Source: JAZKFT01 sp963845495
Lineage (GTDB): Bacteria > Bacteroidota > Bacteroidia > Chitinophagales > Chitinophagaceae
Direction: 5' to 3'
NCBI GenBank assembly: GCA_963845495.1
Contig: CAWJTH010000079.1
Location: forward strand, 1-64,000
Length of the DNA stretch: 64,000 nt
Shown here: in pieces, positions 50,491-60,096 of the stretch
How positions within the stretch are numbered: the first letter of the stretch is position 1
Layout of the letters: each line of letters begins with the position of its first letter
Program-made: the position numbers and the translations under genes
The notes under the pieces: generated by a model
What the model saw: the letters and a program-made list of their open reading frames with translations, nothing else
What the model was told of the DNA's origin: nothing
The model's database searches: none

Positions 50491-52938
50491 ATGAAAAAAA
50501 TCCTAGTTTTTCTTTTGTCTTTTCTGGTATTTGTTGTGAATATTTTGGCCCAGAACATTGGCAATTACACTTCTGGCTTTAGCAAAAATGGAAATACATT
50601 TTCATTCAATACCACAAAAGGAAAAGTAAAAATAACCTTTTGCACACCTGGCATGTACCGCATACAAACTAGTTGGGGCAAAGGTTTTGAGGCCGACGAA
50701 CCCTGGATGGTGGTAAAATATGATTGGGATAATTTTCCCGTCAACCAAACAGAAGATACACAATCTTTTATTTTTGAAACCAGCGAATTGAAAGTAAAGG
50801 TTGTAAAAGAAAATTTCAGTATTTCCACTTTCAATAAACAGGGCGAAATGCTCTCCAGCGATGTTGCCGTTATGCCGATGGCCCAAAACGGCGACACTGT
50901 AAAATGCACTAAAACTTTGGCACCCGATGAACATTTTTTTGGCTTTGGCGAACGCATGGATTTTATAGACCAGCGTAATAAAAAGCTCACTTTAAATGTT
51001 GGTCGCGGCAATGAGCTGCCTTATATTATTGGGGCATACAATGTGTTGGAAGCCAATTATTGCCCGGTTCCATTTTTTATGAGTACAAAAGGTTATGGTA
51101 TTTTCTTGCATAATTCATTTGCTACCAATTGGGATATGGGCAACCGAAACCAAAGCCAGTACTCGTTTTCGGCCGTTGATGGGGAATTGGATTACTATTT
51201 TATCAATGGCCCAAAATTTCAAAATATCCTTCAACAATATACTTTGCTTACCGGCCGTGCGCCGCTAATGCCGCAATTTGCTTTGGGCTTACATGTAGGC
51301 ACTTACGCCGGTGGAACTTGGGGCTACGAAACAATGACCAGCGATTTGTATGTGGTGATGTTGGCTGAAAAATTGCGTAAAATGGGCATTAATGTAGACA
51401 TATTGCACATCGATTCTGTTTGGCGCTTGTTTGGCAAAGAAGGCGGAAAAGGCGCCACCACTTACGAATGGCGACCAACTTTCCGCAATCCTAAAGCTAT
51501 GTTCGATAGTATTTATGCCATGCATTATAAAATGGTTAGCTTGCACATGCGCCCAAGATTGGACAATGGGGAAAAATATAATTTATTACAACAGGCGCAA
51601 GCACTTGGTTTCACTTATCCCGAAAATGGCAAACCGGGCGAATTTATCAATTTTTTCGACCAGAAATCGGTGGATTGGTGGTGGCAAAACGGTGCTACGA
51701 AAGTGGCCGGCATCGGTGCAAAATTCTTTAAAACCGATGAAGGCAGCGCTTTTGGAAGTTTGGCCAACGAAAGCGATAAGGTTGGCCCAACTGGCAAAGA
51801 AGCGCAAAGGTTGCATAACCTTTTTCCCATAGCCTATGCCAAAGCGCCTTACGAAAAATTTCAACAATTGAATGGCTCTCGGGGGATGAATTTAACCCGC
51901 GAAGGTTACGCTGGCATTCAACGCTACCCCTATATTTTTGCGGGTGATTGGCCCAGCGAATGGCAATATTTTCCGGCTGTAATCAAGGCTGGCATTAATA
52001 TTGGACTTTCGGGCGTCGGCAATTGGGGGCATTGCATGGGCGGTTTTGAACACAATGCGGATCCCGAATTATACATCCGTTGGTGCGAGTTTGGCTTTTT
52101 TAGTCCGATTGCACATTTGTTTGGCATGGACCATCCCGGATACAAAGAGCCTTGGAATTATGGCGACGAAGCTTTGCGTATCTTTAAAAAATACGATTCG
52201 CTTCGCTACAGCTTGATACCTTATTTATATGCAACCAACTATCAAATGCATGAAACTGGCTTGCCCATAATGCGGGCATTGGTGTTGGATAATCAAAACG
52301 ATCCCAATACTTACGATATTGCCGACCAATATATGCTGGGCAATAGTTTGCTGGTTTGTCCGGTTACGGTAAAAGGTGCGGTAACCCGCTCCGTTTATTT
52401 GCCAGAAGGTGATTGGTACAATTACTGGACAGGAAAAAAATACAGCGGTAAACAATATGTGCATGTGGTTACGCCGCTCGATACGATGCCGATTTTCGCA
52501 AAAGCTGGCAGCATTATTCCCATGCAGCCATCCATGGCATATTTGGGCGAGAAAAAAGTAGATGCTATTACGTTGGATATTTTCCCCGGCGCTTCCGGTT
52601 CGGCACAATTATATGAAGATGATGGGCTGAGCTTAGATTATCAAAAAGGTTTTTTTTCGACTACTAACATTGTAAGCTCGATGGAAGGGAATACGCTAAA
52701 ATTGAATATCAGCAAGCCTTCGGGCGCATTTGTTCCGGCAACACATGGTTATTTGGCAAAAATCCATTTAGACAAAAAGCCATCATCGATCACTGAAAAT
52801 GCCTCTTCATTAAACAGTTTTTCCGAAGCAGATACGGCCACAAAAAATGGCTGGTATTTTGATGAATCGAGTAAAATACTTTGGGTTAAAATGAACGGCA
52901 ACAATAAAAACGAAATCAAATTGACAGTGAATTTGTAA
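50491..52938 (+). CDS. Secreted alpha-glycosidase, glycoside hydrolase family 31
   Basis: Exo-alpha-glucosidase-type enzyme of 815 residues, exported by the signal MKKILVFLLSFLVFVVNILAQ. The N-terminal beta-sandwich (DUF4968-like) precedes the GH31 barrel with the nucleophile Asp416 in FFKTDEGSAFG and the GDWPSEW acid/base region. The C-terminal DUF5110-like domain follows. It begins the sugar-use group with the aldo/keto reductase and galK; alpha-glucosides, alpha-galactosides or alpha-xylosides are possible substrates. Confidence 0.92.
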   Translation: MKKILVFLLSFLVFVVNILAQNIGNYTSGFSKNGNTFSFNTTKGKVKITFCTPGMYRIQTSWGKGFEADEPWMVVKYDWDNFPVNQTEDTQSFIFETSELKVKVVKENFSISTFNKQGEMLSSDVAVMPMAQNGDTVKCTKTLAPDEHFFGFGERMDFIDQRNKKLTLNVGRGNELPYIIGAYNVLEANYCPVPFFMSTKGYGIFLHNSFATNWDMGNRNQSQYSFSAVDGELDYYFINGPKFQNILQQYTLLTGRAPLMPQFALGLHVGTYAGGTWGYETMTSDLYVVMLAEKLRKMGINVDILHIDSVWRLFGKEGGKGATTYEWRPTFRNPKAMFDSIYAMHYKMVSLHMRPRLDNGEKYNLLQQAQALGFTYPENGKPGEFINFFDQKSVDWWWQNGATKVAGIGAKFFKTDEGSAFGSLANESDKVGPTGKEAQRLHNLFPIAYAKAPYEKFQQLNGSRGMNLTREGYAGIQRYPYIFAGDWPSEWQYFPAVIKAGINIGLSGVGNWGHCMGGFEHNADPELYIRWCEFGFFSPIAHLFGMDHPGYKEPWNYGDEALRIFKKYDSLRYSLIPYLYATNYQMHETGLPIMRALVLDNQNDPNTYDIADQYMLGNSLLVCPVTVKGAVTRSVYLPEGDWYNYWTGKKYSGKQYVHVVTPLDTMPIFAKAGSIIPMQPSMAYLGEKKVDAITLDIFPGASGSAQLYEDDGLSLDYQKGFFSTTNIVSSMEGNTLKLNISKPSGAFVPATHGYLAKIHLDKKPSSITENASSLNSFSEADTATKNGWYFDESSKILWVKMNGNNKNEIKLTVNL

Positions 52939-52991
52939 GCATCCGTTATATTAGCGTCCCAATTTGATGTTTAATATAAAAATCAGACGCA

Positions 52992-53984
52992 ATGAGCCAA
53001 TATTTGCCTGCCAGCAACCGCTACGATTCAATGACTTACAACCGTTGTGGTAAAAGTGGCGTCTTACTTCCAGCCATTTCACTTGGATTGTGGCAAAATT
53101 TTGGTTCGGCCGATGTGTTTGATAACGGCCAAAGTATTATCCGCCGTGCGTTTGACCGTGGCATCACCCATTTTGATTTAGCCAATAATTATGGGCCTGT
53201 TCCCGGCAGCGCCGAAGAAAATTTTGGCAAGATTTTAAAACAAGATTTTACAAGTTATTTACGGGACGAGTTGATTATTTCCTCAAAAGCGGGTTATTTA
53301 ATGTGGCTTGGCCCGTACGGCGAATGGGGTTCCAGAAAAAACCTGTTTGCCAGCCTGCACCAAAGCTTGAAGCGAACCGGCTTGGATTATTTCGATATAT
53401 TTTATAGTCATCGTCCAGATTTAAATACGCCGCTTGAAGAAACCATGATGGCTTTGCACGATATGGTAAAGCAAGGCAAGGCGTTGTATATCGGCATCAG
53501 CAATTACCAAGCCGATAGAGCCGAAAAAGCCATTCAAATTTTAAAAGATCTTGGTACGCCATGCCTTATTCATCAGCCGAAATACAGCATGTTCGAGCGT
53601 TGGGTAGAAGGCGGCTTACTGGATGTTTTGGAAAAAGAAGGCGTAGGCTGCATCCCATTTTCGCCATTGGCGCAAGGCATGTTGACTGATAGATACTTAA
53701 AAGGAATTCCCGAACATTCCCGGGCTACAAAGGGTGTATTTTTAAAAACATCTGATATTACCGAAGAAAAAATAAACACCATTAAAGCATTGAATGAAAT
53801 TGCGAAGCTACGCAACCAAAGTTTAGCCCAAATGGCTTTAAGTTGGTTGTTAAAAGACAAGCGCATTACTTCTGTTTTGATTGGAGCTAGTTCTACGCAG
53901 CAATTAGACAATAATATCGATTCGCTCAACAACTTAAATTTTACAACTGATGAATTGGCGAAAATCGAAAAGGTTATAAAATAG
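52992..53984 (+). CDS. Aldo/keto reductase, YghZ-type
   Basis: NADPH-dependent reductase of 330 residues related to L-glyceraldehyde 3-phosphate reductase (YghZ). Barrel motifs are GITHFDLANNYGPVPGSAEENFGK with catalytic Asp and Tyr, ISSKAGY with Lys, and YSHRPDLNTPLEETM with His; the NADP-binding segment VLIGASSTQQLDNN is near the C-terminus. It lies between GH31 and galK; a role in sugar or methylglyoxal detoxification is inferred. Confidence 0.9.
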   Translation: MSQYLPASNRYDSMTYNRCGKSGVLLPAISLGLWQNFGSADVFDNGQSIIRRAFDRGITHFDLANNYGPVPGSAEENFGKILKQDFTSYLRDELIISSKAGYLMWLGPYGEWGSRKNLFASLHQSLKRTGLDYFDIFYSHRPDLNTPLEETMMALHDMVKQGKALYIGISNYQADRAEKAIQILKDLGTPCLIHQPKYSMFERWVEGGLLDVLEKEGVGCIPFSPLAQGMLTDRYLKGIPEHSRATKGVFLKTSDITEEKINTIKALNEIAKLRNQSLAQMALSWLLKDKRITSVLIGASSTQQLDNNIDSLNNLNFTTDELAKIEKVIK

Positions 53985-53996
53985 TCATAGATCGAG

Positions 53997-54093
53997 GTTG
54001 TCAGCCTGAGCTTGTCGAAGGCAATCGTGGCAATCTAACTAGCAATTTTCTTACTCGCACCAGCGAAGGCTTCAACAAGCTCAGCCTGACAAC
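53997..54093. repeat. CAGCCTGAGCTTGTCGAAG palindrome
   Basis: Left arm 53997-54022 with CAGCCTGAGCTTGTCGAAG and right arm 54065-54093 with the near-complement TTCAACAAGCTCAGCCTGAC. This word is a recurrent intergenic repeat in Bacteroidota genomes that I have seen before. The spacer is 42 bases. Confidence 0.85.
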
Positions 54094-54127
54094 ATAAATC
54101 TTCAAATCCTAAAATCTTAACTTATAA

Positions 54128-55288
54128 ATGTCTGATCTACAATTATTAAAAAAAGCTTTCACAGAAAAATTCAATACCGAACCCTTGATGGTTTATTCGC
54201 CTGGGCGCATTAATTTGATTGGCGAACATGTTGATTACAACAATGGTTTTGTAATGCCCGCAGCTATCGACAAAGCCATTTATCTGGCCATTGCAAAACG
54301 TGAAGATAATATCGTCAACATTGCTTCTTACGATTTCGGCACTTCCATTCAGTCATCAATCGACCATTTAAAAAAAACACCCGAAGATTGGCCAGATTAT
54401 TTGTTGGGCGTGGCCGATGAAATACAAAAATTAGGTAAAAAAATTGGTGGTTTTGATGCCATGCTAACCGGTGAAATACCAATGGGGGCCGGACTTTCAA
54501 GCAGTGCCGCAGTAGAATGTGCCACTGCTTTTGGGCTGAATGAACTGTTTAATTTGGGTCTAGAAAAAATCCAAATGGTAAAGCTTTCACAAAAAGCGGA
54601 AAACAATTTTGTAGGTGTGCAATGTGGCATTATGGATCAGTTTGCCAGTATGATGGGCAAAAAAGGCCAGGTTATTAGGCTAGATTGTGGTTCATTGGAA
54701 TACAAATACTTTCCATTTGCTATTGAAGGTTACAAAATTTTACTCTTGGATACGCAAGTAAAACATTCGTTGGCTTCATCAGAATACAATACCCGTCGGC
54801 AAGAATGTGAGCAAGGGATCAAATGGATCCAGGAAAAACATCCCGAAGTAAAAACATTGCGCAATGCCACCATGGCGATGGTCGACGAATGCATCAAAGA
54901 AAAAGATGCAACCGTGTACAAGCGTTGTAAATTTATTGTGGAAGAAATTGAACGGGTACAACTGGCAGGCATTGATCTGGAAAATGGTGATATGAAAGCC
55001 TTCGGCAAAAAGATGTTGGCAGCACATGAAGGCCTTAGCAAATTATACGAAGTAAGTTGTATGGAATTGGATTATATTGTAGAACACATCAAAAATAATC
55101 GGGCGGTTTTGGGCTGCAGGATGATGGGCGGCGGTTTTGGTGGCTGTGTGATTAGTTTGGTAAAAGACGAAGCCATTGATGATTTGGTGGCAGACTTAAA
55201 ACCCGCCTACAAAGCTGCTACTGGATTGGATATGAAAAATTATGTAGCGAATATTGGTGATGGAACGGGGGTAGTAAATAAGGAATAA
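54128..55288 (+). CDS. galK: Galactokinase
   Basis: Phosphorylates alpha-D-galactose at C1, first step of the Leloir pathway. It has 386 residues, normal length. GHMP-kinase motifs: PGRINLIGEHVDYN (about 25-38), GEIPMGAGLSSSAAVE (ATP loop), the catalytic Asp in CGIMDQFAS, and C-terminal GCRMMGGGFGGC. galT is not in the window; galM follows 95 bases later. Confidence 0.96.
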   Translation: MSDLQLLKKAFTEKFNTEPLMVYSPGRINLIGEHVDYNNGFVMPAAIDKAIYLAIAKREDNIVNIASYDFGTSIQSSIDHLKKTPEDWPDYLLGVADEIQKLGKKIGGFDAMLTGEIPMGAGLSSSAAVECATAFGLNELFNLGLEKIQMVKLSQKAENNFVGVQCGIMDQFASMMGKKGQVIRLDCGSLEYKYFPFAIEGYKILLLDTQVKHSLASSEYNTRRQECEQGIKWIQEKHPEVKTLRNATMAMVDECIKEKDATVYKRCKFIVEEIERVQLAGIDLENGDMKAFGKKMLAAHEGLSKLYEVSCMELDYIVEHIKNNRAVLGCRMMGGGFGGCVISLVKDEAIDDLVADLKPAYKAATGLDMKNYVANIGDGTGVVNKE

Positions 55289-55383
55289 GAAATGGGAAAT
55301 GAGGAATAAGGAGGTGCCTTAAAGAAACAAATCCGCAACATCTAAACCCTAAACTTTAAACTTTTTATAAAAATCCAATAAAA

Positions 55384-56532
55384 ATGAAAATCAAAAACAT
55401 TGCATTGTCCACCGCCGTTCTATTTTCAGTGGCGGTTATTTCTTGCAAAACAGGCGATAAAAATTCAGACGTGAAAAAAGGTACCACCAAAAAAGATTGG
55501 GGCCAAGTCGGTAACAGGGCAGTGAATTTGTACACGCTTACCAATAGTAACGGCATGGCGGTGACTATCAGCAATTTCGGTGGAAAAGTTACTTCGTGGA
55601 TGGCACCCAATAAAGATGGAAAAATGGAAAATATTGTGTTGGGTTTTGATAGTTCCAACGAATATGTTGCTAAAAATCCGCCTTATTTTGGCGCCATTAT
55701 AGGCCGCTACGGTAACCGTATTGCCAAAGGCACGTTTAAATTGGGTGATAGCACTTACCATTTAGCCACCAACGACGGACCAAACAACCTGCATGGCGGT
55801 TTAAAAGGTTTCGATAAAGTAGTGTGGGAAGCCAATGCCGTAAACGATTCCCTGCCAGAATTGACACTGACTTATACCAGCAAAAATGGCGAGGAAGGTT
55901 TCCCCGGCAATTTGGTGGTTACCGTAAAATATACATTAACAGACGACAACGAACTGGCAATCGATTATAGCGCTGAAACAGATAAACCAACGGTTGTAAA
56001 TCTTACCAACCACAGCTATTTCAATCTTAGCGGCGACCATGCCAATACTATTTTAGCAGAAAAATTAATGATCCGTGCGAGCCGATATACACCTGTCGAT
56101 TCAACTTTGATCCCAACCGGCGAGCTAGCTCCCGTTGCTGGAACGCCATTTGATTTTAACCAACCAACTGCCATTGGCGCAAGAATTAACCAGGTAAAAG
56201 GTGGTTACGACCATAACTGGGTATTAGACCGAGCTAAAAAAGATGACCTCGAACAAGTTGCTATTTTAAGCGACACTTCCAGCGGCCGTTCGCTTGAGGT
56301 TTATACCACCGAACCTGGATTACAATTTTACACCGGCAATTTTTTGGATGGAAAAATAATGGATAGCAAGGGCAAACCTATTAACCAGCATACCGCTCTT
56401 TGCTTAGAAACCCAACATTTTCCCGACTCTCCAAATGAACCGAAATTCCCGACCACTACATTAAAACCCGGCGAAAAATACCATACAATGACGAAATATA
56501 AAATTGTGGTGGAAGGTGCAAATTCCAAATAG
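55384..56532 (+). CDS. galM: Aldose 1-epimerase, secreted lipoprotein form
   Basis: Interconverts sugar anomers (mutarotase). It has 382 residues. A lipoprotein signal MKIKNIALSTAVLFSVAVISC (Cys21) makes it a periplasmic enzyme, unlike the cytosolic E. coli form. The beta-sandwich has GRYGNRIAKGTF, NNLHGG, the catalytic His in NHSYFNLSG and the catalytic Glu in CLETQHFPDSPN. It lies between galK and an HAD phosphatase. Confidence 0.94.
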   Translation: MKIKNIALSTAVLFSVAVISCKTGDKNSDVKKGTTKKDWGQVGNRAVNLYTLTNSNGMAVTISNFGGKVTSWMAPNKDGKMENIVLGFDSSNEYVAKNPPYFGAIIGRYGNRIAKGTFKLGDSTYHLATNDGPNNLHGGLKGFDKVVWEANAVNDSLPELTLTYTSKNGEEGFPGNLVVTVKYTLTDDNELAIDYSAETDKPTVVNLTNHSYFNLSGDHANTILAEKLMIRASRYTPVDSTLIPTGELAPVAGTPFDFNQPTAIGARINQVKGGYDHNWVLDRAKKDDLEQVAILSDTSSGRSLEVYTTEPGLQFYTGNFLDGKIMDSKGKPINQHTALCLETQHFPDSPNEPKFPTTTLKPGEKYHTMTKYKIVVEGANSK

Positions 56533-56690
56533 GAAAATTCCAAATTCCAGTTAAGGCATGTTCCGAAATCTTTCTGGAACATGCTTTTTGTTTTCAACTT
56601 TAAAGACTCTTTAAATAAGATAATAATGCTGAAAGCAATTGGAATTTGGAATGTCTTTATTTGGAATTTGGTTTACTTTGCGAGATAAAT
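56520..56690. repeat. AATTCCAA / TTGGAATT repeat with internal hairpin
   Basis: AAATTCCAAATAGGAAAATTCC at the galM end and TTGGAATTTGGAATGTC / ATTTGGAATTTGG at the other side. Between them GCATGTTCC...GGAACATGC (56557-56584) forms a hairpin followed by T5, a likely galM terminator. Confidence 0.75.
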
Positions 56691-56699
56691 TTTGAACGA

Positions 56700-57359
56700 A
56701 TGACAGATAAGGCATTTATTTTCGATATGAATGGTACGATGATCGATGATATGGAATTCCATGTAAAAGCTTGGAGCGGTATTTTGAACGATGATTTACA
56801 AGCCAATTTGTCTAACGCGGCGGTGCGCAAGGAAATGTACGGCAAAAACGATGAAGTGCTGGAGCGTATTTTTGGCAAGGGTAAATTTGGAAAAGAAACC
56901 ATGAAAATATTATCCATGGAAAAAGAAAACCGTTACCAGCAAGCTTATCTTCCACATTTAAAATTAATAAAAGGCTTGGAGAAATTTATGCAAGATGCAA
57001 AAGCAAAAAAAATCCCGATGTCAATTGGCACGGCGGCTATTCCATATAATGTTGATTTTGTGTTGAATGGGTTAAAATTACATGATTATTTTCCAGTGGT
57101 AGTTACTGCCGACGATGTAACGATTAGCAAACCACACCCTGAAACATTTTTGCAATGCGCCGAAAAAATGGGTGTTGATCCAAAAAAATGCATTGTGTTC
57201 GAGGATGCTCCGAAAGGTGTGGAAGCCGCATTAAACGCAGGCATGAAATGCGTAGTGGTAACAACCATGCACAGCGAAAAAGAATTTAAGCAATATAAAA
57301 ATGTATTGTTTTATATAAAAGATTATACTGATTTAGGTTTGAAAGAATTACTGGCTTAA
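56700..57359 (+). CDS. HAD-superfamily hydrolase, beta-phosphoglucomutase-like
   Basis: Cytosolic HAD protein of 219 residues from the Met at 56700. It has a helical cap (about 15-80) and motif III/IV segments KPHPETFLQCAEKMGV and CIVFEDAPKGVEAALNAGM. Motif I reads FDMNGTMID: the second Asp of the usual DxDGT is Asn, which changes the general acid/base. The fold and neighbours (galM, PfkB kinase) suggest a sugar-phosphate substrate. Whether it is a phosphatase, a mutase or inactive cannot be decided. Confidence 0.85.
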   Translation: MTDKAFIFDMNGTMIDDMEFHVKAWSGILNDDLQANLSNAAVRKEMYGKNDEVLERIFGKGKFGKETMKILSMEKENRYQQAYLPHLKLIKGLEKFMQDAKAKKIPMSIGTAAIPYNVDFVLNGLKLHDYFPVVVTADDVTISKPHPETFLQCAEKMGVDPKKCIVFEDAPKGVEAALNAGMKCVVVTTMHSEKEFKQYKNVLFYIKDYTDLGLKELLA

Positions 57360-57468
57360 TGAATCACCTAAGAAGTTGTAGAAAAAATTACAAAGAACAT
57401 CATCAAAACAAATCACTACTTTTAACTTAAGTGTTCCAAGGTTTCTTAGGTGGTTCAATTTTCCTGCT

Positions 57469-58488
57469 ATGCTAAAGAAAAAAATACTTTGTTTTGGTGA
57501 ATTATTATTACGCATTTCGCCTGCCTATAATGAGGATTTGGCCGAAAAACAACCCATGTTGCTGTACATGGGCGGTGCCGAAGCAAACGTGGCCACCGCT
57601 TTGGCTGCTTGGAATATGCCTGTAAAATATTCCACGGTGTTGCCCGACAATTTTATGAGCCGCCACGTTATCAATTACCTTGAATACAAAGGCATTTTCA
57701 CTTCATCCATATTATTAGCTGGCAATCGAATCGGTATTTACTTTTTAGAACGCGGTGCCGATTTAAAAGGTAGCATGGTGTACGATAGAGAAGGTTCGTC
57801 TTTTGCTAATATAAAAACAGGAATGATAGACTGGGACAAGGTTTTACGTGATGTTTCATGGTTCAATTTTTCAGCCATCAGCCCCGCCTTAAACCAAAAT
57901 GTAGCCGATGTTTGTTTAGAAGCGGTGGAAGCTGCAGCCAAAAAAAATATCACCATTTCTATTGATTTAAACCACCGTTCCCGCCTTTGGAAATATGGCA
58001 AAGAACCCATTGAAATCATTCCTGAATTAACCAAACATTGCGATGTGGTAATGGGAAATATTTGGAGCGCCAACACTTTGCTTGGCACCAAAATCAACGA
58101 AAACATCCATGATTTAAAAAGTAAGCAAGCTTATTTAGATCATGCTGAAGCAACTTCTAAGGAAATCATTAGCCTATTTCCAAAATGCAAAACGGTGGCC
58201 AACACTTTTAGGTTTGATGGAGAGGCAAACCATCTTCGTTATTTCACCACTTTATTTACTGATAATCAATTCTTTGCAAGCCAAGAATTTAATGCAGCAG
58301 GCGTAATCGACCGCTCCGGCAGCGGCGATTGCTTTATGGCTGGTCTCATCTACGGTTTGTACAACCAGCATGCCCCGCAAGATTTGCTGAATTATGCAAC
58401 CGCCGCCGCTTTTGGCAAATTGCAAGAACATGGCGACTCAACCGGACAAGATGTTTTCACCATTTCAAAAATGAAGGAAGAATTGTAG
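57469..58488 (+). CDS. kdgK: PfkB family sugar kinase, KDG kinase-like
   Basis: Ribokinase-fold kinase of 339 residues, most like 2-dehydro-3-deoxygluconokinase. Motifs: LCFGELLLRISP at the start, GGAEANVATALAAW, DLNHRSRLW, and the PfkB signature with catalytic Asp in IDRSGSGDCFMAGLIYG. It closes the sugar-use group. The other KDG pathway genes (aldolase, dehydratase) are not in the window, so the specificity is a family inference. Confidence 0.88.
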   Translation: MLKKKILCFGELLLRISPAYNEDLAEKQPMLLYMGGAEANVATALAAWNMPVKYSTVLPDNFMSRHVINYLEYKGIFTSSILLAGNRIGIYFLERGADLKGSMVYDREGSSFANIKTGMIDWDKVLRDVSWFNFSAISPALNQNVADVCLEAVEAAAKKNITISIDLNHRSRLWKYGKEPIEIIPELTKHCDVVMGNIWSANTLLGTKINENIHDLKSKQAYLDHAEATSKEIISLFPKCKTVANTFRFDGEANHLRYFTTLFTDNQFFASQEFNAAGVIDRSGSGDCFMAGLIYGLYNQHAPQDLLNYATAAAFGKLQEHGDSTGQDVFTISKMKEEL

Positions 58489-58545
58489 ATGGTAATTAGT
58501 AGTTGGAACTTAGACTTAACCATTAACTACAACTTAATTACTTAT
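58489..58545. repeat. TAGTAGTTGG-type repeat
   Basis: GGTAATTAGTAGTTGGAACTTAG and then AACCATTAACTACAACTTAATT: a short weak palindrome of the TAGTTGG family (see 3861). It lies against the end of the frameshifted gene. Confidence 0.5.
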
Positions 58546-58897
58546 CAGAATGGTATTATAAAAAGGTTTTTTAGAATACTTAAAACTATTCTTTCCCGTT
58601 CCGCCATCAATTTTTGTAGTTATATGTAAGCTATCTTTTGCTAATTCAATTTGATAAACTTTTCTCCAAATCTTTTTTTTATTAACATATTTATCTAAGT
58701 ATAATTTATCAGTACTAATTTTTCGTACAAACACACTGCTTGAATCGTTTAAAATACAATCGGAAGCGTATTTAGATTTATAGAAATAGTTAACATAAAT
58801 ATTTGTAGAGTCGACCAAAAACTTTACAATTTTAATTTGACCAAATGAAGAATAACATAGTCCCACCAAAAATAAGTATCAAAGTCGTGTATTTCAT
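58534..58897 (-). pseudogene. Secreted hypothetical protein with a start-proximal frameshift
   Basis: The long frame (58534-58869) encodes 111 residues (QIKIVKFLVDSTNIYVNYFYK...) beginning with TTG. Just upstream, ATG at 58897 starts MKYTTLILIF in another frame. Removing one T from the T5 run at 58868-58872 joins them into MKYTTLILILVGLCYSSFGQ, a perfect signal peptide. So this is a secreted protein gene with a +1 homopolymer shift, a real mutation, a phase-variable site or a sequencing error. Function unknown. Confidence 0.6.
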
Positions 58898-58972
58898 ACC
58901 CGAATATTATATCATTATTACCTACTTACCTATTTATCAATGACCTAATGACTATTGACCCAATAACTTTTT

Positions 58973-59851
58973 TTAATCTTCATCAATATACCGCTTAGTA
59001 ATCGGCTGATAGCTGTCAATACGCCTGTCACGCATAAAAGGCCAGTGCGTACGGTATTGGTCGGTTTTTTTCAGGTCGATTTCATGCACCATTACTTCTT
59101 CTTCGGTATGCGAAGCTTGGTACAAAACGGTTCCAAAAGGGTTGCTGATAAATGATCCGCCCCAAAATTTCATGGCACCGTCTTGTTCAAAACCAACACG
59201 GTTTACGCCCACCACATGCACGCCATTTGCTACAGCATGGCTGCGTTGGATGGTTTGCCAAGCGTTGTATTGTTCCACATTCGTCCCTTCGTCTTGTGCG
59301 GTACTCCAGCCAATAGCTGTTGGATAAAACAATATCTCCGCTCCCATTAAACTAGTAATACGGGCAGCTTCTGGGTACCATTGATCCCAACAAATCAACA
59401 CACCGAAGATGGCAAACTTTGTTTTCCAAACTTTATAGCCCAAATCGCCGGGTGTAAAATAAAATTTTTCGTAAAAAGCTGGATCGTCGGGAATATGCAT
59501 TTTACGGTATTTGCCCAAATATGTGCCGTCTGCATCAATTACAGCAGTTGTGTTATGGTAAATTCCCTGTGCCCTTTTTTCAAACAAAGAAGCAATAATG
59601 ACTACGCCCAGTTCTGCCGCCACTTCGCTTAAAGCATCAGTTGATGGACCAGGAATTGGTTCGGCTAATTTAAAATTGTCGTAATCTTCCACATCGCAGA
59701 AATATAGCGACGTGAACAATTCTTGCAAACAAATTATTTGTGCGCCTTTTGCGGCGGCTTCCCTTGTTTTTTCGATTGCCTTTGCCAAGTTTGCGGCTTT
59801 ATCCGCTGTGCAGCTCATCTGTACTAATCCTATATTTACTTTATCTGCCAT
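58973..59851 (-). CDS. aguB: N-carbamoylputrescine amidase-like nitrilase
   Basis: Carbon-nitrogen hydrolase of 292 residues, most like N-carbamoylputrescine amidase, which releases putrescine, CO2 and NH3. The catalytic triad is Glu44 (CLQELFTS), Lys117 (KYRKMHIPDD) and Cys154 (ICWDQWYPEAAR); the family segments AIGWSTAQDEGTNVEQYNAW and FWGGSFISNPFG are present. The start is the ATG at 59851. In Bacteroidota the partner agmatine deiminase (aguA) is often nearby, but it is not in this window. Confidence 0.9.
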   Translation of the reverse strand: MADKVNIGLVQMSCTADKAANLAKAIEKTREAAAKGAQIICLQELFTSLYFCDVEDYDNFKLAEPIPGPSTDALSEVAAELGVVIIASLFEKRAQGIYHNTTAVIDADGTYLGKYRKMHIPDDPAFYEKFYFTPGDLGYKVWKTKFAIFGVLICWDQWYPEAARITSLMGAEILFYPTAIGWSTAQDEGTNVEQYNAWQTIQRSHAVANGVHVVGVNRVGFEQDGAMKFWGGSFISNPFGTVLYQASHTEEEVMVHEIDLKKTDQYRTHWPFMRDRRIDSYQPITKRYIDED

Positions 59852-59947
59852 CAATTTTATTTTGCCGCAAAATTAGTTGTTGCAAAAGTTGTCAACCTTA
59901 TTTTAACGATCGGAATATTAAAAGGCTCGAAAAAGTTGACAACTTTA

Positions 59948-59981
59948 AACCCAGGGCAAAAATACAAGGCCTGTCAGGGTT
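59948..59981. repeat. CCAGGGC...CTGTCAGGG palindrome, copy 3
   Basis: AACCCAGGGCAAAAATACAA followed by GGCCTGTCAGGGTT. The core GGGCAAAAATACAAG is identical with copy 1 at 18,069. The left arm has lost the TGA of CCTGACAGGG. Confidence 0.7.
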
Positions 59982-60067
59982 GCCTTTCATCCGTTATTAT
60001 CCCCATTGGTAAAGGTTTTCGTTAAAATTTATTATCGGCAGTTTTTGCTTTACGAATTAAATCGTAT

Positions 60068-60089
60068 GTTTACAAAAATAAAATGTAAC
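60068..60089 (+). promoter_or_regulatory. Candidate BlaI-type operator
   Basis: GTTTACA and TGTAAC form a dyad (TACA-N9-TGTA) 7 bases before the blaI-like start. MecI/BlaI operators are built of TACA/TGTA half sites, but the spacing here differs. Confidence 0.35.
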
Positions 60090-60096
60090 AAAAAAT

